From: a virus
IMG/VR virus record: IMGVR_UViG_3300024264_000093
Coordinates: 1-34,987 of that record
DNA length: 34,987 bases
Direction: 5' to 3' (one strand)
Positions 29,323 through 34,987 of this stretch are shown here, in pieces (position 1 is the stretch's first letter; each line of letters begins with the position of its first letter). A program made the translations under genes and the position numbers. The notes beneath the pieces were generated by a model. That model ran no database searches, was not told the origin of the DNA, and worked only from the letters and a program-made list of their open reading frames with translations.

Positions 29323-29351
29323 TTGACAGTAAAGATTATAAAGCATAACCT
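29323..29351 (+). promoter_or_regulatory. Candidate rightward promoter for the recombination operon
   Basis: TTGACA (29323-29328) is followed after 17 bases by TAACCT (29346-29351), a poor -10 match. A perfect TATAAT stands at 29306-29311 but with a weak -35 (TTAGTT). The combination suggests a regulated or activator-dependent promoter divergent from the repressor promoter. Confidence 0.45.
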
Positions 29352-29383
29352 AGTAATCAATAGCAAAGAAATGGAGGTTTATT

Positions 29384-29788
29384 ATGAATGAAGATTTATG
29401 TTTATGGTGCAGAGAAGATACATCATTTGGCTCAGGAAAGTTTGTTAATCGCATACCAGCAGACAGACAAGATGGCATTGATGATAAGTACGAAAGTGGT
29501 TTTATGTGTGCTGATTGTCAATGTGTAGAGTGTGATGTTTGCAAAGAAAGTAAGATGGATTATGACATAACAGAAAATGCAAACATTATTTGTCGTGATT
29601 GCGTTGATGACAAAATGCTTTTCTTACATCAAGAAGATATGGTTAAAAAGTTTGGGCATTTATTTAAGATTGATATTAAAAACTTTGAATATGGTGGGGA
29701 ACAATGGGAAAAGTTTATAGATGATTTACGAGGTCTAACTTATGTTGATAGCGTTGAAGATGGTTATTTAGTACAGGAGATAATATAA
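29384..29788 (+). CDS. Cys-rich zinc-binding protein
   Basis: The 134-residue product begins MNEDLCLWCREDTSFGSGKF. Cysteine pairs at 6/9, 42/45, 47/50/53 and 70/73 (CLWC, CADC, CVEC-x2-C, CRDC) indicate two zinc sites, like a zinc ribbon or RING-like fold. The C-terminal part is acidic with 'GYLVQEII' at the end. AATGGAGG precedes the start, and the last base of its stop is the first base of the exonuclease start. It may be a DNA-binding or adaptor protein for the recombination module; no family is recognised. Confidence 0.65.
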   Translation: MNEDLCLWCREDTSFGSGKFVNRIPADRQDGIDDKYESGFMCADCQCVECDVCKESKMDYDITENANIICRDCVDDKMLFLHQEDMVKKFGHLFKIDIKNFEYGGEQWEKFIDDLRGLTYVDSVEDGYLVQEII

Positions 29789-30678
29789 TGGCTGAGATAC
29801 CTGACTACAGAATAAACTTTGGCATGAAACACGAGAGTTCTAGTAATGCAACCATACCTAAAGATGAAATGGTGCTAAAACATTACCTGAGAAAAGAACA
29901 TAAAATGTCTTTTCCTATGGCATCACGACCAATCTCAGGCATCAAAGTACAGACAGGTTCAGACTGTGCTATGGGATTACATAACTTTAGTCCAATCAGA
30001 GGACAACAAGACCCTATGGAAATCAATGAGTCTGTTAGATATGCTCTTACAGAGTACCAAGGCTATACACCTAGAACATGGGACAATGGTAAAGATGCAG
30101 AAGAATACGAGGAGTTTCGTGAGCATCTACCTGAGATGATCAAACATGCAGTTGATGGACTGCACAAATATTTCGAGGGTGTCAATCGTATCGAGGGAGA
30201 ATCAATGAAACAATTCATTGAACCTAAGATAGATGTACCTATAGTTTTATATCAGGATTACTCAGGTGGCGGCAGACAGATTGATTTAAAATGCTCTCTG
30301 CCTATGAGGAACCCACCAAAGAAAGATGGAACTAGGTCTTGGCGTATACCTAAACCTAAGACAGAACCATCTGTGCAACAAGTAATGCAACAAGCAGTCT
30401 ATTGGAAAGCTACAGGAGAGAAACCAGCTTTGTTATTTGTTACGGCATCAGGCTATAACATAGTAGACGAAACGAATTGTGAGCTTATGACAGAAGATAA
30501 TCTGCAAAGAGCTTATGATGATGTAGTACGTTCTTGGTTAGTTACACAGAACTTACTCAAAGCAAGTCGAGGTTCATGGAAAACATTAGCTGGGTTAGTT
30601 CAGCCTGACATGGTGCAACTATCAGCTAGACATGGACCTAAAATAACACAACTAGCAAAACAACTATGGGAGATTTAA
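29788..30678 (+). CDS. PD-(D/E)XK exonuclease (RecB/Cas4/YqaJ-like)
   Basis: The 296-residue product contains, in order, an early Ser/Arg-rich region with 'MASRPISGIKVQTGSDCAMG', a long helix (107-130), 'IEPKIDVPIVLYQDYSGGGR' with D157, 'QIDLKCSLP' with the D166-x-K168 catalytic motif, and the downstream helix 'VQQVMQQAVYWKATG', which supplies the Q-x-x-x-Y of RecB-family nucleases. Together with the annealing protein and SSB-like protein downstream, it makes a lambda Red-like pair: 5' end resection followed by strand annealing. I cannot tell whether it is processive. Confidence 0.78.
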   Translation: MAEIPDYRINFGMKHESSSNATIPKDEMVLKHYLRKEHKMSFPMASRPISGIKVQTGSDCAMGLHNFSPIRGQQDPMEINESVRYALTEYQGYTPRTWDNGKDAEEYEEFREHLPEMIKHAVDGLHKYFEGVNRIEGESMKQFIEPKIDVPIVLYQDYSGGGRQIDLKCSLPMRNPPKKDGTRSWRIPKPKTEPSVQQVMQQAVYWKATGEKPALLFVTASGYNIVDETNCELMTEDNLQRAYDDVVRSWLVTQNLLKASRGSWKTLAGLVQPDMVQLSARHGPKITQLAKQLWEI

Positions 30679-30679
30679 C

Positions 30680-30886
30680 ATGACTAAATTAATTAATGAA
30701 AAACTTAACATAACATTGAGTTTAATATCTGACCTTTATTGGGAGTACGATAGAATGTCTAGTAGCGGACAGTTTACATTAGACAAACTAGCTAAACTTT
30801 ACGGCATAGAAACTAATGCAGAGTTAGAAGAACGTATGTCTAAAATGACAAAAGAAGAAATGAAACAAGAATTGGAGAATTTATAA
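30680..30886 (+). CDS. 68-residue hypothetical protein
   Basis: The product MTKLINEKLNITLSLISDLY, with 48 further residues, is an acidic helical protein with a possible helix-turn-helix-like segment ('GQFTLDKLAKLYGIETNAEL'). It starts one base after the exonuclease stop and shares its stop with the next start (TAATG). The HTH resemblance is weak and no function is assigned. Confidence 0.6.
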   Translation: MTKLINEKLNITLSLISDLYWEYDRMSSSGQFTLDKLAKLYGIETNAELEERMSKMTKEEMKQELENL

Positions 30887-31245
30887 TGACAGATCCAAAA
30901 ACATTAAGACGTAATATTGATCCTAGAACTAGCCATGATAGTGCTTACAAAATACAAGCATCACAGATGGAGAAAATAGTCCTTGGAGTTATAGATTCTT
31001 TTGGAGAAACAGGTTGTATATCAGATCAGGTGCAGTATGCCCTACCACAATACCGATACAGCACGATTACAGCACGCTACAAGGCACTAAAAGATAAAGG
31101 ACTAGTGATTGTAGATGGAAGTGCAGTTAAAGGCGAGAGTGGCAGAAAACAGATGATAATGTGGAGTTCAAGACATTACTTCCATCAGCCTGTAACTGAC
31201 GAAGATATAATACAACACATGGCAGAAGAAAGAGCTGGGATATGA
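30886..31245 (+). CDS. Winged-helix DNA-binding protein
   Basis: In the 119-residue product the central part fits a winged helix: 'QMEKIVLGVIDSFGETGCIS' (helix 1), 'DQVQYALPQYRYSTITARYK' (helices 2-3), 'ALKDKGLVIVDGSAV' and the wing 'GESGRKQMIMWSS'. The T-x-x-x-R-x-x-x-L-x-x-x-G-x-[IV] pattern is common in phage winged-helix proteins. It could regulate this operon or help initiate replication; context favours DNA metabolism. The start overlaps the preceding stop by one base. Confidence 0.7.
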   Translation: MTDPKTLRRNIDPRTSHDSAYKIQASQMEKIVLGVIDSFGETGCISDQVQYALPQYRYSTITARYKALKDKGLVIVDGSAVKGESGRKQMIMWSSRHYFHQPVTDEDIIQHMAEERAGI

Positions 31246-31427
31246 TTAACGAATTAGTCAATAAATGGACAAAAGAGATGACTGATACTGAGCAGTATCA
31301 TGCACAAGCTATAGATCTATTAGAGAAACGTATAGCAAAACTAGAGGATAAGCACAAAGTTGTATCACAACAGAACGAGGTGCTTATGAATTTATTAAGT
31401 AAAACAATGAGAGGGAAAGATGAGTAA
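31242..31427 (+). CDS. 61-residue coiled-coil protein
   Basis: The product MINELVNKWTKEMTDTEQYH and the following 41 residues form a continuous charged helix with Leu/Ile heptads (QAIDLLEKRIAKLEDKHKVV). It overlaps both neighbours (ATGA at its start, 8 bases at its end). It may be a dimerisation or accessory factor for the annealing protein. No family is recognised. Confidence 0.6.
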   Translation: MINELVNKWTKEMTDTEQYHAQAIDLLEKRIAKLEDKHKVVSQQNEVLMNLLSKTMRGKDE

Positions 31428-32091
31428 TCTAGCTAAAACTATGGACACTATCGCAGACTTACACAAGTCGCATGGTGTCAAACAAAAAGGTGGCAAACTT
31501 TATACACAGGTTGTGCATAGAATGGAAGCCTTTAGACGTATACATGGCACAGACTTTGGTCTTGATACTGAGATACTAGTTAATGATGGCAAGAAAGTTG
31601 TTGTCAAAGCTATTATCACAGACAAAGATAATCGCAAGGTAGGTGCTGGTATGGCAGAAGAAATCAGAGGACAGGGCATGGTCAACACTACATCTGCCTT
31701 GGAGAACGCTGAAACCTCTGCAATAGGTAGAGCTTTGGCTAGTCTTGGTCTTGCTGGTGGCGAGTATGCAAGTGCTAATGAACTTGATGCAGTCGAGAGA
31801 AAGACAGAAGCCTTGAAAGAGGAACCTGTCGAAAAACCTAAGATTCAGTTTAAAGATATACGACAAAAAGAAATAACACCTGAAGAAAGGAGAGAAAGAC
31901 ACGAAGAAAAGATACCTGACTTTGATCATTGGTGTCAGCAGAAAAGAACTAAGGATCAATTAGATGCTTATTACAATGATTCACAGTCTACGTTAAACGA
32001 AATCAAAGAACATAATCCTGACTTGTATAAGAAAGCAATACAGGTTTTTGTTAAATATTTAGATAAATTTGAAAGGAAAGAAAATGGCTAA
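31420..32091 (+). CDS. Erf/Rad52-type single-strand annealing protein
   Basis: The 223-residue product has the conserved core of phage annealing proteins: 'VVHRMEAFRRIHGTDFGLDT', then 'KKVVVKAIITDKDNRKVGAG', 'MAEEIRG' and the signature 'NTTSALENAETSAIGRALAS' followed by 'LGLAGGEYASANEL'. The last 90 residues are a charged, helical tail. It would anneal complementary strands after resection by the exonuclease. The exact superfamily (Erf or Rad52/Sak) is not settled by eye. GAGGGAAAG precedes the start. Confidence 0.75.
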   Translation: MSNLAKTMDTIADLHKSHGVKQKGGKLYTQVVHRMEAFRRIHGTDFGLDTEILVNDGKKVVVKAIITDKDNRKVGAGMAEEIRGQGMVNTTSALENAETSAIGRALASLGLAGGEYASANELDAVERKTEALKEEPVEKPKIQFKDIRQKEITPEERRERHEEKIPDFDHWCQQKRTKDQLDAYYNDSQSTLNEIKEHNPDLYKKAIQVFVKYLDKFERKENG

Positions 32092-32422
32092 TAAATATAT
32101 TAAGACTGCAAACATAACCTTGTACCCTAACTCAGAGGGCAAGGCTACACATGGTAACTCTAATTGGAAACCATTTAAAGATGGCTCCCCAGCAGATATA
32201 CATCTTAGAAAAGATGCAAAGTATTCTGTAAAACTATTTGGTAATGATGATGGCACATTTGGTCTGTCAATATCAGAGGTTGTTGTAGGCAACTACACAG
32301 ACAGTATATCAGATGGAGTGTCACAACCTGGAATGAGATCACTTGCACAGACAATAGACCCACCAAAACCTAGTCCTATTGCTGCTTTAAAAGATGAGCT
32401 TGATGATGAAATACCATTCTAA
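32084..32422 (+). CDS. ssb: SSB-like protein with acidic DDEIPF tail
   Basis: The 112-residue product starts at ATG 32084, overlapping the annealase stop, with AAGGAAAG upstream. Beta-strand-rich residues 1-75 ('KYSVKLFGNDDGTFGLSISE') are followed by a Pro/Ser linker and the C-terminal tail 'KDELDDEIPF', closely matching the bacterial SSB tip (DDDIPF) that recruits host replication and recombination proteins. The OB fold is plausible but not proven. Even if it is not an SSB, the tail would mimic one. It fits the neighbouring recombination genes. Confidence 0.6.
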   Translation: MANKYIKTANITLYPNSEGKATHGNSNWKPFKDGSPADIHLRKDAKYSVKLFGNDDGTFGLSISEVVVGNYTDSISDGVSQPGMRSLAQTIDPPKPSPIAALKDELDDEIPF

Positions 32423-32594
32423 ATCATACTATTCCACACAGGAAGCTACCGAACTGATGTTTGGAGATACTCCAAGTAATAGAAAAAGACTTCTTCGTTT
32501 GTTACAGAACGGAGAGGTCAAAGGTAAAAAGTTTGGTAAGAGATGGTTTGTATATTCTAGTGAAATAAAGGGAGAGGATAATGAATTACGATAA
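32403..32594 (+). CDS. Excisionase-like HTH protein (MerR/HTH_17 type)
   Basis: The 63- or 62-residue product starts at ATG 32403 or 32406; the frame extends to 32394. It overlaps the SSB-like gene by about 20 bases. 'YYSTQEATELMFGDTPSNRK' then 'RLLRLLQNGEVKGKKFGKRW' and 'FVYSSEI' fit the helix-turn-helix DNA-binding domains shared by excisionases and small phage regulators (S-T-x-E-A followed by G-x-V-x-G-x-K-x-G-x-x-W). No integrase is present, so a regulatory or replication role is more likely than excision. Confidence 0.7.
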   Translation: MMKYHSKSYYSTQEATELMFGDTPSNRKRLLRLLQNGEVKGKKFGKRWFVYSSEIKGEDNELR

Positions 32595-32934
32595 GGCTGG
32601 TAAAAGTTTTGATTGTTGTGGTTACTGTGGTGTCAAGCTAAAGGAAGTAGGACACCCAAGAAACAAAGTTATACGTTGTCGTGAATGTGTATTTTTAGGT
32701 TTAGGATTGAACACTAGCAAAAACACAAAAGTTACAGATGATGAAGATTGGAGTACACAAGACGATCCAAGAGCCATAAATGAAATACAATACGGCAAAG
32801 TTTCTAGGCAACCAACAGTTATGAATTACGGAGTATCAGACTTATCAGCTATCATGCTTGACTCAGGACCATACAGACACAAACATGGCTCTGCTAGAGA
32901 TGGCACTAGATTTACCTACAAGAAGAAAAAATAA
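32581..32934 (+). CDS. Small zinc-finger protein
   Basis: The 117-residue product contains 'FDCCGYCGVKL' and 'VIRCRECVFLG', giving a C-x2-C...C-x2-C zinc site near residues 12-36. A disordered middle is followed by a basic end ('RHKHGSARDGTRFTYKKKK'). It is the last gene of the rightward operon and overlaps the HTH gene by 14 bases. It may bind nucleic acid. No family is recognised. Confidence 0.65.
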   Translation: MNYDKAGKSFDCCGYCGVKLKEVGHPRNKVIRCRECVFLGLGLNTSKNTKVTDDEDWSTQDDPRAINEIQYGKVSRQPTVMNYGVSDLSAIMLDSGPYRHKHGSARDGTRFTYKKKK

Positions 32935-32962
32935 TTATTTCTTTTTCTTCATAATCTTTTTT

Positions 32963-32995
32963 TGCAAAGCAATAGGCAATGTCTTTTGCTTTGCA
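32963..32995. terminator. 10-bp stem in the second convergent junction
   Basis: TGCAAAGCAA (32963-32972) pairs perfectly with TTGCTTTGCA (32986-32995) across a 13-base loop. It is placed between the ends of the rightward operon (32934) and the leftward lysis cassette (33010), with T-rich sequence on both sides. It is probably a bidirectional terminator. Confidence 0.55.
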
Positions 32996-33009
32996 GTTAG
33001 ACTTTTCTT

Positions 33010-33261
33010 CTAACACTTCCACCTACGTCTAGCGGCTTTACCTCTAGGACCTGTCCAACTCTTAGACCTAGCACAAAAGCTCTTTCTTCTCTTAGCATCT
33101 TTACTTCCAGCTTTGACCTTACCTGTTACAGGTGCTTTTAATTTACTGCCTGTTGCACGATTATACTTAGCTCTGCCTTTTGCAGTTAGTCCACCACCCT
33201 GTTTAACTGATCTTTTTTCTCCACGACCAACAGAAAGATTTACACTTTTCTTCTTAGCCAT
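33010..33261 (-). CDS. Basic conserved phage protein (DUF6321-like)
   Basis: The 83-residue product is very basic. The core 'KQGGGLTAKGRAKYNRATGS' followed by 'KLKAPVTGKVKAGSKDAKRR' and 'KSFCARSKSWTG' matches a conserved family seen in many marine phages (G-G-L-[ST]-x-K-G-R, then R-R-K-S-F-C-A-R). The function is unknown; nucleic-acid binding is plausible. It overlaps the endolysin stop by 8 bases and ends the leftward cassette. The usual 'ARM.G' after 'SFCAR' reads 'ARSKSW' here. Confidence 0.75.
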   Translation of the reverse strand: MAKKKSVNLSVGRGEKRSVKQGGGLTAKGRAKYNRATGSKLKAPVTGKVKAGSKDAKRRKSFCARSKSWTGPRGKAARRRWKC

Positions 33262-33700
33262 TAATCAATCCATGTCTATAGCCGTTAAGCCTGTCGTATG
33301 TAAGCACTTCTTTTCTACCATTCTCTGCATAACTACAATGTACCCAGCCAGTATTACCACCAGTATAACATTCTAATATAAGCTGATCGAATTCTAAGTT
33401 TTCTCTTATCCACACAGCAAGATCATAGTTATCTACATTAGCCACCTCAAAGTCTGCTGCTTGCCCTTTACAATGCTGACTATCTTTGGAACTGCCGATA
33501 GATATTGACAACTCAGGACATCTGTAACCTGACGAAACCATAAAGGAGCCATACTCATTACGGATTGGCTGTAATATATTTTCAGCTAATAGCTTTAGAT
33601 TATACACAGCATCTGCATCAGGTATGTTTGTTATACCTCTACGTTCTGCTGTCTGACTCTTTGTTAACTCAGATATTGTAAAGTTTTTAGATAGTTCCAT
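33254..33700 (-). CDS. M15-family peptidase endolysin
   Basis: The 148-residue product carries the zinc peptidase motifs of the VanX/endolysin M15 family: 'FMVSSGYRCPELS' (SGYR 57-60), 'DSQHCKGQAADFEV' with H76 and D83, and 'GWVHCSY' with H121, the three zinc ligands. The N-terminal 'FTISELTKSQTAERRGI' is the usual lead of this phage family. It should cut peptide cross-links in the host cell wall. No signal peptide is visible, so release depends on the nearby holin candidates. Confidence 0.9.
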   Translation of the reverse strand: MELSKNFTISELTKSQTAERRGITNIPDADAVYNLKLLAENILQPIRNEYGSFMVSSGYRCPELSISIGSSKDSQHCKGQAADFEVANVDNYDLAVWIRENLEFDQLILECYTGGNTGWVHCSYAENGRKEVLTYDRLNGYRHGLING

Positions 33701-33948
33701 TACTTTTTCTTTGCTGTCTTTGCTGCACGCTTGAAGTTCTTAGCTGTAGGTGCACCTTTACTTCCAGGCTTTCTCATCTTTTCCTTAGAACCAGCTGCAA
33801 TTCTTTTTCTTTTAGCGTGAATGTTAGCGTATAAACCTTTTTTCATATCTTTCTCCTGTTTCTTTCTAAGCGTCTTCACATGAAGATAGTAGAAATAATT
33901 ACCAATCTTATTAAAAAATTTAGCTAAACTCAACCAAAACCACATCAT
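33700..33948 (-). CDS. Amphipathic micro-protein fused in frame to a basic phage protein (two possible starts)
   Basis: The full frame (82 residues, ATG 33948) begins MMWFWLSLAKFFNKIGNYFY, an aromatic amphipathic helix, and runs without a stop into a basic part starting at Met35 (MKKGLYANIHAKRKRIAAGS). ATG 33846 has AGGAGAAAGAT before it, so a separate 48-residue protein is likely made from the internal start. The basic part, with 'KMRKPGSKGAPTAKNF', is widespread in marine phages as a stand-alone gene. The first part resembles the 32-residue product of 33945-34043. Both products may be made. Confidence 0.7.
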   Translation of the reverse strand: MMWFWLSLAKFFNKIGNYFYYLHVKTLRKKQEKDMKKGLYANIHAKRKRIAAGSKEKMRKPGSKGAPTAKNFKRAAKTAKKK

Positions 33949-34043
33949 TTTTTTATACTCTTGTTATGCTTGACAGATTTAAACCAAAAATAATCAGATA
34001 TAGCTTTAAAAAATTCGTATAAGTACATGAAAAACTTACTCAT
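33945..34043 (-). CDS. 32-residue amphipathic micro-protein
   Basis: A frame of 33 codons starts at ATG 34043 overlapping the holin stop (ATGA) and ends TGA 33945 overlapping the next ATG (ATGATG). The product MSKFFMYLYEFFKAISDYFW continues 'FKSVKHNKSIKK'. It aligns with the start of the next protein: FF-x-x-I-x-[DN]-YF, then VK. The stop/start overlaps on both ends support translation. It could insert in or lie along the membrane. No family is recognised. Confidence 0.6.
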   Translation of the reverse strand: MSKFFMYLYEFFKAISDYFWFKSVKHNKSIKK

Positions 34044-34435
34044 TTTGTTAATCCTTTTTGCTTTTCATATGTTCTAAGTCCACCCAATCCGAGCATACCC
34101 ATCAATACAGTCATCAAGGAACCCATATCAAACGTAGGTAAATCAGGTATAATTACATCTAAATAAGCACACACAAACATAGTAACAGGTGCTAATACAA
34201 AGTGCCAACACAACGCTACACCACAAGTCCAGCCAATGAAAGGTCTCCATCCAGCAACAAATATAGATTTATGTGTGGCTTCTGCTTTGTTTATATCTAG
34301 CTGACCTTTAGCTAATTCTTGTGCATGATTCTCTGCCATAGTTGCCACCTCATGTGCCAACTTGTTCTTCATGTCTTTGTCTTCTATAAACTTACCGAGT
34401 AAATTACTTACTGGTCCTATTAACGCTGTTAACAT
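34040..34435 (-). CDS. 3TM holin (GTA_holin_3TM-like)
   Basis: The 131-residue product starts at ATG 34435 after AAGGGAGACAATA; the upstream extension to 34480 has no ribosome site. An N-terminal amphipathic helix and a charged helix (residues 20-55) are followed by the signature 'SIFVAGWRPFIGWTCGVALC' and then two further hydrophobic segments (about 77-95 and 105-120). The WRPF-x-GW pattern identifies the 3TM holin family known from gene transfer agents and many phages. It should permeabilise the inner membrane for the M15 endolysin two genes downstream. Confidence 0.85.
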   Translation of the reverse strand: MLTALIGPVSNLLGKFIEDKDMKNKLAHEVATMAENHAQELAKGQLDINKAEATHKSIFVAGWRPFIGWTCGVALCWHFVLAPVTMFVCAYLDVIIPDLPTFDMGSLMTVLMGMLGLGGLRTYEKQKGLTK

Positions 34436-34640
34436 TATTGTCTCCCTTATGTTCGTGACCCATCCATATACCAAATACACCAGTCATTACACCCATAACC
34501 ACAGATACAAATGCAGACTGACTAGCAGTTGGTGCATCTAAATCCATAAACCATTCGGCACATCTCCAGGACATTATTGTACTAGCAAGCATCATAAATC
34601 TTGGTAGTATCTTCCATTTTAAAAATGTTTCTACATTCAT
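34404..34640 (-). CDS. Two-TM small membrane protein (holin-like)
   Basis: The 78-residue product starts MNVETFLKWKILPRFMMLAS. It has hydrophobic segments at about residues 12-30 and 42-62 with an acidic turn between them ('WFMDLDAPTASQSAFVS'), and a charged tail. This pattern is common next to lysis genes in marine phages. It overlaps the 3TM holin gene by 32 bases. It may be a second holin or antiholin (inferred from topology and location). Confidence 0.7.
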   Translation of the reverse strand: MNVETFLKWKILPRFMMLASTIMSWRCAEWFMDLDAPTASQSAFVSVVMGVMTGVFGIWMGHEHKGDNNVNSVNRTSK

Positions 34641-34840
34641 TGTATTAAAATCTCGTTCAAACCAAAGCCTTCTAATAAGACTAAAGTAAAAAATAATAAT
34701 AATATACCACCAGCTATTAGTTTACCACTAAAGTTAGTAGATCCTATCTTAATCGCAACAAACTCATTGCCTAGTATTCTAAGTGACAGCTCAAAAGAAT
34801 TGTTACTTAAATCTAAGTTTATTAATTTCTTTTCTGTCAT
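34637..34840 (-). CDS. One-TM small membrane protein
   Basis: The 67-residue product starts MTEKKLINLDLSNNSFELSL, has a hydrophilic first half and a membrane helix at about 43-60 ('GGILLLFFTLVLLEGFGL'). It overlaps the upstream gene (ATGA) and the downstream gene by four bases, so it belongs to the same translationally coupled cassette. Its family is unknown. Confidence 0.65.
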   Translation of the reverse strand: MTEKKLINLDLSNNSFELSLRILGNEFVAIKIGSTNFSGKLIAGGILLLFFTLVLLEGFGLNEILIQ

Positions 34841-34987
34841 TTGGCTATACTCCTAAGACTTTCCATTACTTTATCAATATCTGGTTCATCGCCATTCGGA
34901 TTGTAAATACATTTATATTGTTTGGGGCAGTTTTTTTCTATCATCATTTCAAAAGTTTTATTGCCACCTTGATAGATACATGCTTGT
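34837..34987 (-). CDS. Single-TM membrane protein of the lysis cassette, 3' part (split by contig ends)
   Basis: This continues the gene that begins at ATG 703. The frame enters from the right edge within the terminal repeat and adds 'IDKVMESLRSIAK' after the repeated part, ending TGA 34837 overlapping the next ATG. The three base differences from the left copy are all silent (CAG/CAA, GCG/GCA and ATA/ATC). It is the same protein as the 1-703 entry. Confidence 0.85.
   Translation of the reverse strand, partial: QACIYQGGNKTFEMMIEKNCPKQYKCIYNPNGDEPDIDKVMESLRSIAK
34878..34987. repeat. Terminal direct repeat, right copy (contig overlap)
   Basis: Matches bases 1-110 except at 34975, 34981 and 34987, which are all silent differences. 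See the left copy. Confidence 0.9.

Noticed and set aside
33968-34000. TTGACA at 33969 as a promoter
   Set aside because: It lies inside a minus-strand coding frame, and no acceptable -10 occurs at 16-18 bases.
34040-34435. Gene transfer agent rather than phage
   Set aside because: The 3TM holin family is named after GTAs, but the T7-type tail, fibre array, own replication/recombination module and closed 35-kb unit are those of a phage.
1-34987. Integrase, transposase, tRNA gene or CRISPR array
   Set aside because: None was seen in reading the frames or the gene-free stretches. The excisionase-like HTH alone does not show integration ability.

Overview
The window is essentially one complete, AT-rich (roughly one third G+C by eye), short-tailed (podovirus, T7-like virion) phage genome. 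Bases 1-110 recur at 34878-34987, so the contig closes into a circle of about 34,877 bp and the break falls inside a gene. The size, AT-richness, lack of any DNA or RNA polymerase, T7-type tail and ejection proteins, and marine-type tail proteins (SPRY, C1q and laminin-G-like modules) all resemble the polymerase-less ~35 kb pelagiphages of the HTVC010P type. That placement is an inference from gene content; no database was searched.

Layout. (1) 24922 down to 867, minus strand: the virion block. In transcription order it holds small and large terminase, an HlyC-like putative acyltransferase, two small proteins, portal, a Bbp19-like protein, scaffold, major capsid, decoration protein, T7 gp11- and gp12-like tail tube proteins, a gp13/GNAT-like protein, ejection proteins, a T7-type tail-fibre adaptor, and an array of receptor-binding modules with two tail assembly chaperones. 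(2) 866 to 1, continuing across the junction to 34987-33010, minus strand: a lysis and membrane cassette with M15 endolysin, 3TM holin, several one- or two-TM proteins and micro-peptides. (3) 24923-25372: a 450-bp gene-free divergent region with a GC-rich GTGTG island, a T-rich tract and rightward promoter candidates. (4) 25373-27725, plus strand: early genes led by a Cys-rich Gp88-like protein, followed by tiny genes punctuated by perfect stem-loops and recurring ribosome-binding cassettes. (5) 29269-27940, minus strand: a CI/Cro-like regulator with a lambda PRM-like leaderless promoter, a PD-(D/E)XK resolvase-like nuclease and small conserved phage proteins. (6) 29384-32934, plus strand: a recombination module with zinc protein, PD-(D/E)XK exonuclease, winged-helix protein, Erf/Rad52-like annealing protein, SSB-like protein and excisionase-like HTH.

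How it works together. The phage brings nuclease, annealase, SSB-like and resolvase functions but no polymerase, primase or helicase, so replication must rely on the host, probably with recombination. A small divergent regulatory region with dyad operators sits between the two DNA-metabolism operons, although no integrase is visible. Most genes abut or overlap by a few bases (ATGA or TAATG junctions) with GGAG-type ribosome binding sites, indicating translationally coupled operons.

The points most worth following up are the HlyC-like acyltransferase with conserved catalytic spacing beside the terminase, the leaderless repressor switch, the repeated stem-loop/CTAGCA leader units, the gene bracketed by 31-bp perfect repeats, and the duplicated micro-peptides in the lysis cassette.
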